In this document: piece by piece, positions 25,151 to 36,830 of the stretch
How positions within the stretch are numbered: position 1 is the first letter of the stretch
Layout: each line of letters starts with the position of its first letter
Source: Camelus bactrianus
Taxonomy: Eukaryota > Chordata > Mammalia > Artiodactyla > Camelidae
DNA: 64,000 bases
Reading direction: 5' to 3'
Assembly (NCBI RefSeq): GCF_048773025.1
Contig: NC_133539.1
Coordinates: 36,963,001-37,027,000 of the forward strand
The notes under the pieces: generated by a model
The model's database searches: none
What the model saw: only the letters and a program-made list of their open reading frames with translations
What the model was told of the DNA's origin: nothing
Translations under genes and position numbers: made by a program

Positions 25151-26640
25151 CACGAGTCTTCTAAAAAAATCTCTATATTTTAACAAAAATTAAACAGAAA
25201 TTTTGTAATTTAGAACACTTTTAAATTTATAGAACAATTGTACAGATGATACAAAAAGTTCTCAATAGCCTGCACCCAGTTTCTGTTAATAACATCTTAC
25301 ATGCATATGGTAAATGTAATGAACCAATGTTACTACACTATTATTAACTAAAGTCTATGCATTATTCAGATTTTCCTAGTTTTCACATAATGCCCTTTTT
25401 CTGTTCTACCATAATTATACTTCAGCCCTGTTGGTGCTGTGGTAAGATGTGGGGGAGGAGATGCATATTCTACAATCTTAATATTATTTTTTTATTGAGC
25501 TTGTGTCTCTGAGCTGCAACTTTTAGAAGTATTTCTCCAGTGGTATAGTATTTTTTCCCCAGTAGCTCAAAAGGGAGAAACAGTAAGACTAGAGGTTGCT
25601 TGAATGTGAGAACTGCTCTTCCCCTACGTGGGATAAGGCTCTGGTGAAGTCCTTCTCCTTCAGAGGAGGCCTTTGTCACAGAGAATGACCGCCCCACCTC
25701 ACACCCTCCGTGGATACTGCAATGGCTACTCTTCTCCTGCTGCCAGTCATGAGGGATCTTGAATCTTGACCTTGAGGATCTGGTGTGTTTCTTTTAAGTA
25801 AATCCCATAAATGTGTGAGTGTCCCCTAAGACTGCGGACCCAGGGATTTCTCATCCTCAAACTCAGACCTCAGCAGTTCGTCAAATTTACCATTTAATTA
25901 CCATTTGGGAATCTTCCAGCATTTATAGCTCCAGGGGGTTCTGTTCCAGGTAAGCAGATCTGAACTGTGACTTTTCAGGTTTGAGGATGGAGATTTTCCC
26001 TGCAATCTCAGTTCTCTAAGAGGTGAAAGAAAATGTCACTTTTCAGTTTCAGCTTTGCTTGTCATAAATACTGGAGTAATGACTTCTAAGCTCTTTTTAT
26101 TTTGGAGCTGAAGCCAGTGTTCCTCAATCTCTTTTGGGAGAAACAGTACATTGACTTGTGGGTCTTTTCAGACTGTTTTGTTTTTGGTTTGGTTTGTGTC
26201 CTTTGGTTTCCTCCCTTGGAATGCCTGTGATCTTTTATTGAATGCCAGAAAGTTTTAAGGAAATTGACAAGGCTCTATTTTATGTTATCCTCCTCTCAAA
26301 AGGATTAATCTTTTTCCGGAAAGCAGTTAGAGAACTTTTAGTTCACCTTGATCTAGGTAAGAATGTTTTTTAAGCTGTGTTCGTGCTGGTTATTTTCAAT
26401 GGCCCTTCCTCCCGAAGAATAATTCTTCCTGGTTTTAGCCATTCTGTGATTTCAGCTTAAAGCTTCTCTCTCTCACTGTCTTCTTTTTCTCTTAACTAAA
26501 GAACTTTCATCCTGGCGGGACCTGAATTCTGACCTTGGGCTCCTCAGTGTTGTAAGACTGCTGGAATCTTTGTGGAGCACTTCAGTCACAGAGCTGCTGC
26601 TTTCAGCTTTATGAGTATCCCACTTTGCATATGCAGTTTA
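25151..26640 (-). repeat. Ancient L1M 5'-UTR-like sequence, antisense
   Basis: Continues rightwards from the antisense ORF1 region. Recognisable stretches are 'aatttatagaacaattgtacagatgat', 'tgcacccagtttctgttaataacatctta', 'tattattaactaaagtctatgcattattcagattttcctag', and near 26040-26120 'agctttgcttgtcataaat..tggagtaatgacttctaagctc', then 'gagctgaagccag'. The same family of text recurs at 62.3-64.0 kb. I recall it as non-coding sequence of old L1M elements; subfamily and the 5'-UTR assignment are inferred from position. Confidence 0.55.
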
Positions 26641-26659
26641 ACAGTCAGCAAACACCTTA

Positions 26660-27044
26660 TTATAGGCTGAACTGTGTCCCCCAAATTCATATATTCAAGT
26701 CCCAGTACCCAGTATTTCAGGATGTAATTTTATTTGGAGATGAGGTCTCAAAAGAGATGGTTAAGTTAAAGTGAGGCCCTTAGGGTGAGGCCCTTATCCC
26801 ATGTGACTGCTACACTTACAAGAAGAGAGAGGCACCAGGGTTGTGTGCGCCCCCAGGGTGACCGTGTGAAGAGACAGAAAAAAGACAGCTCTCTGAAAGT
26901 GAAACAGAGAGGCCTCAGAGGAATCCAGCCTTGCTGGCATCTTGATCTTGGAATTCTAGCTTCCAGAACTGTGAGAAAATAAATTTCTGTTGTTCAAGCC
27001 ACCCAGTGTGGCATTTTGTTGGGGCACCTTTAGCAAACGAATAC
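26660..27044 (+). mobile_element. MLT1-type MaLR (ERVL) solo LTR
   Basis: Sense-strand MLT1 pattern: 'ggctgaactgtgtcccccaaattcatat', 'tttatttggagatgaggtct', 'aagttaaagtgaggccctta', 'acaagaagagagaggcacc', 'ctagcttccagaactgtgagaaaataaatttctgttgttcaagccaccca', ending 'agcaaacgaatac'. The AATAAA polyadenylation signal of the LTR is visible near 26978. About 385 bp, no adjoining internal region, old. Confidence 0.85.
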
Positions 27045-29555
27045 CTGTGTTATGAGAAAATATAAAACAGGATTTTAGTCTCTTATCTATGTATCTTTCT
27101 TTCTCCCTATGTTTCAATCTATTCGGCAATCTCAAAGTATAACTTCATTATCGTTAACTCAGTGAGACTGCAGCAAGAGCTGGGAGGTCACCTTCCCTAA
27201 GCCTCAACTTCTTCTGTTATGATTTAGAAAATTATTCGAGGGAAAAAGCTGAAATGGAGATAAGGGCTCAGTTTGTTATGACTTCCTCCTCTTAAGAATT
27301 TTCACCCCTTGAATGTTGTCTGCCTTGTATATTTTTCTAGGTTTAATAAATGAGCCTTGCTGGGAGTGTCAGCCTTATATAAACTGCCCTAACATGAAAC
27401 TGAAATTTTCTTTCCGATGTTTTAGGATTTAATTTTCTATTGATGATTTTAAAAATGAAACAATTGTACAATATATTTTGTACAGTATGTAAATTGAGAT
27501 TTGGGTGCTCAATTTTTTTCTCCTGCAAATATATCCATTTTCTCCTTTCTCATTGGATATGTATATATCTGCTTCTAAGTTGCCACTGAATTTCCTAAGT
27601 GAATATTTTTTATTCCATCTGCCTTCAGAATTTTTTCTTCCATAAATAAATTAAGCCCAGGCTGATCACAGAAGTGCTAGAGATTTGTCTCAGTCTCTAT
27701 CACAAGATACAAATAGATATACATAGAGAGAGATATATAGCTCCTCTATATTTAATGAGAGTACACTAGTGTCTGGTTTAGTGATTTAAATATTTAATTT
27801 AAAAAGTTAAGCAAAGTAACCTATTGTGGTATTTCCTAAAAGTCCACTACTTCATGGTAAAGGCTGAACCATTGCTAGCTTTTGCTCTCTTAGTTGGTTT
27901 GGGTAGTCCCCTTACCCGAAAACTGTAACCTGCAGTTATACATGATGTGCTTGTATGTGGTTGTATCATATCCTTCACATCATCAGCTTACAATGTGATA
28001 AACATTATTTCAAACCATAGCATTTATTGGTATTTTGTTGAACTTACTATTTATTTTTTGCTACCCAAAGATAACTTAATACTAAGAGAAGAAGCAATGA
28101 AAGTGTATTATTGAGTATTTCAAATTTAAGATCTCACCTTTCTTTAAAGCACAGGCAGTGTAGTTTCTGTAGTTGGAGCCATGTTCTGACCAACCTGAGT
28201 TTCAAATTTATACACAACTGTCTTCAAATAATGGTACTGGTAACAGCAACTTCATGCTTTATGGGACTTGTGGAAAAAAAGAAAAACACAATCAGTCCTC
28301 TTTCATGAGATGTTGAGATCTGTAGGCTTCCTTCAAAGGAGTTCTTTGTCTGCACATGGAAAGACTTAGGGAGAAGAAGGGAAGAAAGAGCCTCACTCTC
28401 ACTCCCTTTTAATACAGTCTGTGAAAGTGGTTCAGTGAGGCAGAAAGCTTCATTGCAAGTCTGGATATAGGTCCTATAACAGGCAACAAAGAGAAAGTCA
28501 ATTTCAAAGGTCTTTTCAAAAAAGTAGATACAAAAAAATAAAACACTGAAGGGCCAGGTCAAATAAAGGGTTGTACCCTAAAAAATAACAAGTACAGAGA
28601 AGTGCTAAATAATTTTATTTAACAGAGTATCTACTCATGTTGACTTCCTTTTATAGTAAAACTATTCAAAAAATATTTTTAAAATATATATATGTATTTC
28701 CAAATATTTATTATTCCAAAGCATGAGAGCCTAATGTTCACCTTAGACAAAAGTAATTTTTTGTTAAAAAGAATAAGCTAGAGACCCACAGTCTTGATAA
28801 ACCCCACAGTTTTATGCATTTGTGTGTATGTCTGTGCATGCATGTATGTGTTTGTGCATGCTTTTTGTTTTTTATTAGTGCACACCACAGATATTTATAT
28901 ATTATATATTTTAATATGTAAGGTATGTTATTAAGGAAAAAAGTAAAGACACTATTGAAAAGTAAACCACTCTGAGATACGGGCCAGAATTCAGAAATAT
29001 CAAATGACTAAAAGAAAAAGGAAGCATGAAGTAAAAAAATATATAAAAGGCTCTGCCATGGGGTTTATTTCTGATGCTGCGGTGTATAGTTGCCTTTCTC
29101 TTTTGGGCACTGATATCTGAACAACCTTTTCAAGTTTAGAAAACTTGAAATATAATTATATAGAATTTATACATGATAAATATCATCACATCTGTTGGTT
29201 TGATTCCACTGGAGTGAGTATTTCAGAGGTCACTGGTTAAAGACAAAAGAAGATTTTATTTAGAGAGAGGGATGTTTTAATTTGAGATAACAGTATGTTT
29301 TAAATTCTCCCCTTCTGAACTTTGTCCTATTGGTGTCATACATTTTACTTGTACAGATGTTATAAATCTCATATTATTATTATTATTTTGTTTAAATAGG
29401 CAATTTTTAAAGATTTAAATAGTAAGAAAAACAGTCATGTATTTGCTCATGTAATTACCATTTCTGCTACTTTTCATTTCCTCATGGGGATCCATTTTTC
29501 CATCTGGTATAAATTTTTTTCTTCCTGAAGAGCTTTAACCTTTCATTGTACTATG
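27045..29555. other. 2.5 kb with no recognised gene
   Basis: AT-rich. Contains a GT/GCATGT-rich alternating purine-pyrimidine stretch at 28817-28862. The open frames at 28111-28308 and 28224-28562 on opposite strands overlap each other and look like chance. Confidence 0.45.
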
Positions 29556-29559
29556 GGTC

Positions 29560-30249
29560 TGTTACCAAAACGCAAGTCCGATTGCTTGCTGCTCAAAAGC
29601 CAACACCCAAGAGGCATGGGTTGATAGAAAGAAAAGTTTGCTTTATTCTGGAGGCTGGCAACCAAGGGAGAGAGTGGACTCATGTCTAAAGGCCAACTTC
29701 CCCCTGCTGATCAGTGGGCAAGAGCTTTAAAGAGGAGTGTCAGAGGTGTATAGGCAGAGGGAGGGGGCTGAGTGCAGAACAGCACTGTCAGCTCTGACAG
29801 TCATCTTGCAGTTGGACATGTGGTGTCTGATCTGCGTTATCTTGATTGTTATAAGAACAGTTAATCTTCAGTTCCATGGCCACTTTGTTCCCATTTCCTT
29901 GAGGCCAATTCTCGGAATTGTGGAGCTTATGTCTTGGCTACAGTCTGGTCATCATGTAGTTAACTTCATCCACCTGATGAGGGTATCAGTGTACAAAACA
30001 TTTCAAAGAATATAGCTCAGAATATCATCTCTAGCCCTTGAAGGAGAACTAATGGTCCTTGACTTTGTTTAATGACTAAGCTATTATTATTTTGTTTTAC
30101 TTGACTATTTCCCTTTGTTTCTCCACTTCATTATTTCTCTGATTAAACTTATTTTTGAATAAAGTTTTTCTACAGACAAGAAGCAGACAGAGGACATATT
30201 GGGAAGGGGTCTGTCCCGGGAAGGCCCCTTAGGGTTCAGCTCTGTTTCA
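29560..30249 (-). mobile_element. Solo LTR, probably ERV1-like, antisense
   Basis: Ends are TG...CA (plus strand 'tgttaccaaaacgc' ... 'cagctctgtttca'). The complement of AATAAA is at 29642-29647, leaving a short U5 of ~80 bp as expected. The candidate 4-bp target duplication is imperfect ('ggtc' at 29556-29559, 'ggcc' at 30250-30253). No gag/pol/env-like sequence adjoins. The family name is not known to me. Confidence 0.6.
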
Positions 30250-30299
30250 GGCCTGCTGGATTGCTTCAGCTTTTCTGTATCTGAACTCATAGTCATTGC

Positions 30300-30640
30300 T
30301 TTATCTTTTGCATGTCTAAAACTATCTTAATTTTGCCTTTATATTTAAAAGTTATTTCTTTTTTTCAGTATTTGAAAGAATTTGCGTAACTGTCTTCTCG
30401 CTTGAACTGTTTCTGATGAGCAATCTGCTGTCATCTTTATCTGTAAATATGCCATTTTTCTCTGGCTACTTTTAAGATTTTAACATTGGTTTTAAGTATT
30501 TTAACTATAATTTTGTTACTGTGCTTGACTTTAATTATCTTGGATCTGTAAGTTCATTATTTTCAAATTTTTCTCTTAAAATTTTAAAGATATTGCTTCC
30601 ATTAATTATTCACATATGCAAGTAATTCTACAGTGCTCTT
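30300..30640 (-). repeat. Ancient L1M/HAL1-type ORF1-region fragment, antisense
   Basis: 'aactgtcttctcgcttgaactgtttctgatgagcaatctgctgtcatc' followed by 'ccatttttctctggctacttttaagatttt' and 'ttggttttaagtattttaactataattttgtta' is the reverse complement of the ORF1 C-terminal region of old L1/HAL1 elements. Degenerate. Confidence 0.7.
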
Positions 30641-32879
30641 CAGTTACTGCCTTAAAGTCTTATTTTAAGACAGGACTTTCTTCTGCTTTTCAAAAGCAAT
30701 AGTTTTCTTAACTTAATGTTTTAAAATTTTTCACATTTCAATGTTTCGTTGTTTAGTGAAAAAGTAATTTATTTTATTTTTATTTTTGTATTTATTTGTA
30801 TATTTATTTATTACATTTATGCAGTCTTGCATGCTAGAATCATACTGGCACCTCTCACTATCCGCAAAGTAAATGTTAGGTATTTGTTTCTCACTTGTGT
30901 CATTCACAGTCTGTAGTTAAGTTGTCTTATTTGATGGTTGCAATTTAAAGTGGCTCTGTTGTACTTAAGAATTCTTTCATTGCATGCTTAGCTCAGGCTA
31001 TAGGGAAGATAATTTATTTTTGGAGAACTGTAAGTTCCCCATAATCAGCATAAATGTATAAAATAATACTGAGTCCATAGTTTATTATTCTTGTGGCTCT
31101 TTCTTATTTTCTCTCTTTGTATTATCTCAAAATGTGGTAACACCAATCTTATTGTATAATACTATTTGTATAGCATTATTGGAAAATGTATTCTTAAAAT
31201 GGATAAGGAAAGAGAACTCCTAATGGGAATGCTGGTCATAGAAATATGATTCAGAAAGGAATGTTCCTTTAGTAAGAAATGGTTTTTTTCTCTTTAATCA
31301 ATTCAGAAACTGTGCCCCTAAAGTAAATCTGTAGATACAGTAACAAAGGGTAATAGTCACCTCCTATATCATTGTCAGCCTCCACTAATTGTCTTCAAGC
31401 TCTCGTCCCTGCTTTAATTAATAAACATTTCTTCTGCAACCTATTATAACTTTTATCGACACACCTGGTTTTCAGTGCTATTGAAAATTTGCATCTCTTT
31501 ACATATTGTTTTAGTGTGAAATCAAGGAGTATCTTAAAGTTGTGACAGTATCTTAAACTTAAATCTCATATAATAAACCTTTCATTCTTCAGCAACTTTG
31601 CATATCTCACCTAACTTAGTTGAATGGTAAAATTCCTAAATTCTCTTGAGCTAGCAGCAAAAAGTGTTAAAATTACCTTAAAAGAAAGCAAAGAAATCTG
31701 GTAATAAAAATTAATTCCTAGGGAAAAAAGTTTGTAGCTTGAAAGCCAGAAATACATTTAAGTTCCGTCCTTAAAAATTTGAACATTATTACTTAAGATC
31801 ATGTATAACAGTAATATAAAATATAATTTAAACAATTATTTATAGTAATATCAACAGCTTTGATAAAATATAAAGTGACTAGGGAACTTAGTTCCACTGT
31901 AAAAGACAGGCCAGGGAAATTCTTGCTGTTTCTCTTGGCACAGTTAAGAGTGAAGTACCTGCCAATAAAAGCTTGGCAGATTGTTTAAACAGCAGAATTT
32001 GACCAAAATTCCTTCTCATATACTTTTTGTTTTGTTTTTGTTTAAACACATTAGTAAGAAGTATCATTGTTTTATGATGATAAAATGTAATCAAATAACT
32101 TTGTTTTTCTTTTTTTGGAGGAGAAGTTTTAGTATGAGTTGTCTAATGTGCCTTGGTATTCCCAGGGTGACTATTAAAAATTTGATCTGCATGCAAAGTT
32201 TGGAGCATACACAAAGATATACTACTTTCTTCTTTCCCAGAACAAAACTGTTCTCCTATTCTGATGCTCACACCTACCCTCAAACCAACACATGTACCAT
32301 TCATTATAAAGATATGGTTATGTTCCAATGGCAATCACATTTTGTTAAACTATACATTGTATCTTCAGTTCATCTCAGTAGTTATGGACAGTGGTGTCCA
32401 GGTGTGGGTTGTTATTAAGGATTCTGATGGTTTTATTCTACTTACTTACGTAGTTACTGCACTACTGGCCCATTTATATTTTCATTTTGTCTACCCCGTA
32501 TTCTCTTTTAAGGGAAAATAATACATTAAGATATCCAAAGGAAAATGAAATGGTCCAGGTGTCTACTTTTCTAAAAGTGTGTGAAATGTACCAAGAAACT
32601 TAACATTTGTTTATTAAAACACAGTAGAGATATTATCTACTAAGAATTTATCCTCAGTCTCTTGTTGAAATAGAAAATGATTCTCTTAAGTCTTTTCCTG
32701 CATATTGTCCCTATGATTACCTGGAATTCTTTCTCTGCCTCTCTTCTCCCATTGGGAACATCACATGTGTGTGTCCCATTTTTTTTCTTTCCTTTAATTC
32801 CAAGTAAAATGCCTCTGCTTTAATGAAGAGGATTAATAATTAATTAATTAATAATTCTCAATTAATAGTAACAATATTT
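30641..32879. other. Unassigned AT-rich sequence
   Basis: Nothing named. Includes a 145-codon plus-strand open frame (31981-32418) without recognisable domains, and an AT palindromic tract of TTAA units at 32832-32856. Confidence 0.45.
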
Positions 32880-33020
32880 CTTACATCTTGAGGACCTATT
32901 AATAGAATGCAAACAGCACTGTGATATGTTGTTTGTAATCTTATAAACAATGCTTCCATTTTAGCATTATTATTTCCATTTTTAATGAGAATTAAGTCTT
33001 AAAACAAATAGCTTACCAAA
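32880..33020 (-). repeat. Probable MIR SINE, antisense
   Basis: 'ttgtaatcttataaacaatgcttccattttagcattattatttccatttttaatgag..aa' follows the reverse complement of MIR ('aatcctcacaacaaccctatga ... attattatccccattttacagatgaggaa'). Diverged. Confidence 0.5.
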
Positions 33021-34299
33021 ATTTATATCTGATAATTTACATAAATTTCTATTCTGGGGTTAACCTCTTCTTGCCTTTAAAACACTATTGATTACATGTT
33101 CTAATTCACTTAATTAAGTTCTGAGCTCCCTGGAATATATAAAATGTACATTATTCATATTTCTACCACTATCATGCCTCATTCAGACACTGCAACTAAG
33201 TAAATGTATAACACATATGATGAATACAAATAAAACAACATAAAATATTTTTATAATTCTGAGCTTCTTTATAGTCTGAATGATTTTGTCACTGCAAAGT
33301 CATGTTAAAATATTTCATACACATCAGGTTAATATAAATTATTTTATTAATTATAGATATTGTTCCTGCTTAGCAATGTGTGAACTTTAGTTTTCTGAAT
33401 TTTGGAATCAGCTAGAAGAAACCAAGCACTCATTATTATATTAGACTAAATAAACACCTTGAAATATCAAGGGTGCATGCATTCAGCTGGAAGGTCAGTT
33501 AAAACTGGGCTCTTTGAAGAAACTTGAGAAAACCTCACAGCACAACCCTGTGATTATATTACAGTTGCTGTAAAAACTCTTTGAAGAATAACATTTTTTA
33601 AGGGCTTCTTGAAAAACAAACTACTGATTTGGGTAACACATACTTCTTATATCCTATTGAAAAATACAGCTATACTTTAGAGAAAAATTCAGATTAACAC
33701 TCTCACTCTTCCTGAGAGCTGGGGTTCATCTTCCCTATAATCCTAGAGTTCATGTTCAGTTCTGTCCAAATGTAACCACAATGTCCTCAAGCCACTGCAA
33801 ATGTACTTTTCCAATTTCTGAATAATGGTGTAAGAAGATATGATAAGGATATAGAAACGATGTCCCACATAAATTGACTTATTTCAAAATGCACTGTTTT
33901 AAGTTAATAAGATTGGATGTTTCATCATCTGTGTATTGTATTTTGTTATTTAATGGTAGAAGTAACTTTACCCTTTATTTTTGTACTGGCTGTACTATTC
34001 TCTGATTCACCCATTTGCTATAGGCAATGGCAATTACAAAAGATACTCCATCTCTGATTTCATGAAGTAGCCAATCATGGAAAGAAAAGGCATACATATA
34101 TATGCAAAATAATTAATAGCAATGCAAGTTGGTATATATTGTAATAATTTTAATGACATAATAGTAATATATCTAAAACAACAACAACAAAATAAGTTCA
34201 GGAGCTTCAAGAACAACTATGTTTTACAAGTAGGCAGGATTTACCAAGTATTGAGAAATATCTATAATTTTAAAGCCTTGATGTTTGCAGGAAAACATA
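33021..34299. other. Unassigned sequence
   Basis: No gene or repeat recognised. Confidence 0.5.
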
Positions 34300-34324
34300 T
34301 GTGTGTGTGTGTGTGTGTGTGTGT
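34300..34324. repeat. (TG)12 microsatellite
   Basis: Uninterrupted TG dinucleotide run of 25 bases. Confidence 0.95.
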
Positions 34325-34492
34325 TTCCTTTTACAGCACACATTGCTTTTATTGTGACTCTGATGGAATTCTATAATTGCAGAAATGACGAGTCATATCT
34401 GTTATGACTTAGTTGCTTTGATACAATGAAATTTAACCTAAAGTTTTTCTCTAGTTCACTAAAGTATACTTGGAATCTGATCTCTACTAAAC

Positions 34493-34679
34493 CAGAGGTT
34501 CTCCAACTTCTTGTGTGTATATTCAAGTTCTCACTAAAGTACAGATTCCTAGGATCTGTTCTCAGCGGTCTAATTTTTTGGCCTTGGGTTGGCCTAGAGA
34601 TCTGCATTTTCGTTAGTTTCCTGCCCATCCAAGGGGTCCTGATACAGATGACTGGTAGAGAACTTCCTGAGAAACACTG
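34493..34679 (+). mobile_element. MER5A-type non-autonomous hAT (Charlie) transposon
   Basis: Terminal inverted repeats 'cagaggttctccaactt' and 'gagaaacactg' flank ~187 bp whose interior ('actaaagtacagattcctaggatctg', 'agatctgcattttcgttagtttcctgcc', 'ggtcctgatacagatgactgg') follows MER5A. The 8-bp target duplication is no longer evident. Confidence 0.8.
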
Positions 34680-34749
34680 CACTGTGCACTCAGGTGAAAG
34701 CAGAGTTCTGGCTCTCTTGTTAACTGCTGCATGGCCAGTATCTTGAAGG

Positions 34750-34883
34750 TTTTTTTTTTTTTTTTTTAATTGAAGTATAACCAGTTACAACATGTCAACT
34801 TCTGGTGGACAGCAAAATGTCCCAGTATATATACACACATATGTTCATTTTCATATTCTTTTTTTATCAAAGATATTGAATAT
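34750..34883 (-). mobile_element. L1 3'-end stub, antisense
   Basis: An 18-base T run, then 'aattgaagtataaccagttacaacatgtcaacttctggtggacagcaaaatgtcccagta', is the reverse complement of an artiodactyl-type L1 3' end (A tail at the left). The right end near 'gatattgaatatagct' still matches the L1. No clear target-site duplication seen. Confidence 0.75.
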
Positions 34884-35059
34884 AGCTTTAAAGAGCAGAT
34901 TCTTTTCATTAAGCAGAGGTTTATCTAGTAATTTAGAACTTCCTATTGTGTATTTATGGAATTGCAATGTTCGTTGTGACAACGTGGATTAGCTCCTAGG
35001 AATGCAGCCATACTAAGACAAGAAAGCACACCATGAGGTAATGTTAGCAAAGTGTAGTG
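34884..35059. other. Unassigned spacer
   Basis: Nothing recognised. Confidence 0.5.
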
Positions 35060-35480
35060 GTAAATGTGTCAATAAAGATAGACCTAGGGTGGAAGGAGCC
35101 TGGGAAATGTCTTCATTTTTCATTTGGGAGTCAGACAGAAGCCTTTCTGGAGTACGTGATGCCTGTGTTGAATCTTCACGGAAAACCTGGAATCAGTGGG
35201 TCATGGAAAACTGGTTGAAGGTGCTCTTGTCAGAGCAAGGAGCCAGGCCAAAGGCATGGAGACAATGTAACATTGTTGCTGCGTAGGAACTGCTCTGTGT
35301 AGGCAGAAGGGAGGTGGTCTGGTTTTCAGGAGGCTGCACCATGAGGAAGGATGTGGCAGGGGATACAACCAGAGAGAGATGGAGGCTGGATCACTGCAAG
35401 GAAGGACAACTGACAAACCTGAGCTGCATGTTCTCTGTGTATCACAGGGTCATGCAAATTTGTGCTGGCAAATCTGTGGT
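35060..35480 (-). repeat. Possible antisense L2 fragment
   Basis: Wording such as 'gaagcctttctggagtacgtgatgcctgtgttgaatcttcacgga', 'gccaaaggcatgga' and 'ggaactgctctgtgtaggcaga' resembles the reverse complement of the L2 3' region ('ctggaggaggtgatgcctgagctgagtcttgaagga', 'caaaggcctgga'). Diverged; a different old repeat is possible. Confidence 0.4.
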
Positions 35481-36189
35481 ATTTGAATCAGAATTATAGT
35501 TCTGGCAAAAGAGGTATTCATTTTCTTTACCTAGGGTGCCTTGGGAAGGAAGAAAAGAAGGTAGATGACTAGATCTAATCATGTTGTCACCTGGTGTTTA
35601 GGTTAAAAGACAAGTGATATTTGTTAGGAGGAAGAAACTTTGTGTTTGAAATGCCATTAGCAGACTGTCTCCAGTTAAGGATTGCCTCTAGTAGAGAGAA
35701 CCCAGGGTCTATGGATCATGAGTCAAAGCTCCCTGGAGAAGCTAACAAACTGTATGACACTCTTGGGGAACAAGCTGGACGTGTTTGAAAATTCAAACAC
35801 TCCTCCTGCTATAACCTCCCCTGGAGAACTCAGCTATTATTCTGGGATAGAGAGCACATTTCTGTAGGACCTGGGGAAGCTGCCCTTGATGTTCCAGATT
35901 GCTCTCTACGTCTTCTGAGCCTACTGATTGCCTGTACACAGCCAATTATTAGTAAAGCTTGATGCAAAGCAGGATGTTTGCTTTGTATATTAGTCTGATT
36001 TACCAATTCACTTATTTGTGTCTCAAGTGATAGGTAGCAAAATTAATGTAGAATAATACCATAATTGCTTTTGAAACAAGAAGTAGGGATATATGCCTAG
36101 AAAAATAAACACTTACATGTGACATGCTAAAATTACCCTGGTCATAAAGAAAGGAGAGGGGCTGGGTAATATTAACTTTTTTTGTTACC
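35481..36189. other. Unassigned sequence
   Basis: No gene or repeat recognised. Confidence 0.5.
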
Positions 36190-36193
36190 ATAA

Positions 36194-36826
36194 TGATGCA
36201 AGAAAAATGGATGTGGGGTGTGAGAAGGGCTGTGCGTCCCAGGCTTCAACTGAGTCTCTGGGACGTGCCCCGCCAAGTGTGGGTCCTTGGCATCGTGTAG
36301 GAAAGAATTCAAGTGCGAGCCGCAGTTGAGTAAAGGTAGGTTTATTCAGAGAGATACATTGAAAGGCAAGAGAAAGGCCATGAGGTGTGGGAGTTGGGTG
36401 CTCAGATTAAAAGTAGGTACACACTCCATAGACAGAGTGTGGGCCATCTCCGAAGAGGGAGAGGCAGTGGTGGCCCCGAGGCACCATGTTGCCAGTTATT
36501 ATGGGCTCAGTGGCTTCATATGCTATTAAGTGGAAGGAACAGTCTAACTAGCCTGGGGAAGGGGCAGGGAATCCCAGGCAGTTGGCTCCTTTTGTATTCT
36601 CTGACCTTCTGTGGCTAGCCCTGGGACTGTCATGGTGCCTGTGGGCATGTTATTCACCATACTGACATATTACAATGGGTGTATAATGAAGCTCCAGATC
36701 TGCTAGAAGTCAAATCTCCCACCATCTTGAGTCTCAAGGCCAACTGGGGGTTGAATCTTTCACCATTTTGATGTTAATTGCTGTAGCATTCCTTGAATGG
36801 CTGCGCCCTGCCCCCTTCCTGTCTCC
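36194..36826 (-). mobile_element. Solo LTR (family X, copy 1), antisense, 4-bp TSD
   Basis: Flanked by 'ataa' (36190-36193 and 36827-36830). The complement of AATAAA lies at 36341-36346. The sequence is plainly the same family as 58856-59471: shared blocks include 'gggacgtgcc', 'gccaagtgtgggtccttggc', 'gttgagtaaaggta', 'gagatacattgaaaggcaag' and 'ccaactgggggttgaatctt'. The 4-bp duplication fits class I (ERV1) integration. No internal region. I do not know the family name. Confidence 0.75.
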
Positions 36827-36830
36827 ATAA

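Noticed and set aside
35041-35286. Host gene exon (81-codon frame)
   Set aside because: The stretch reads more like an antisense L2 fragment, and no splice sites fit.
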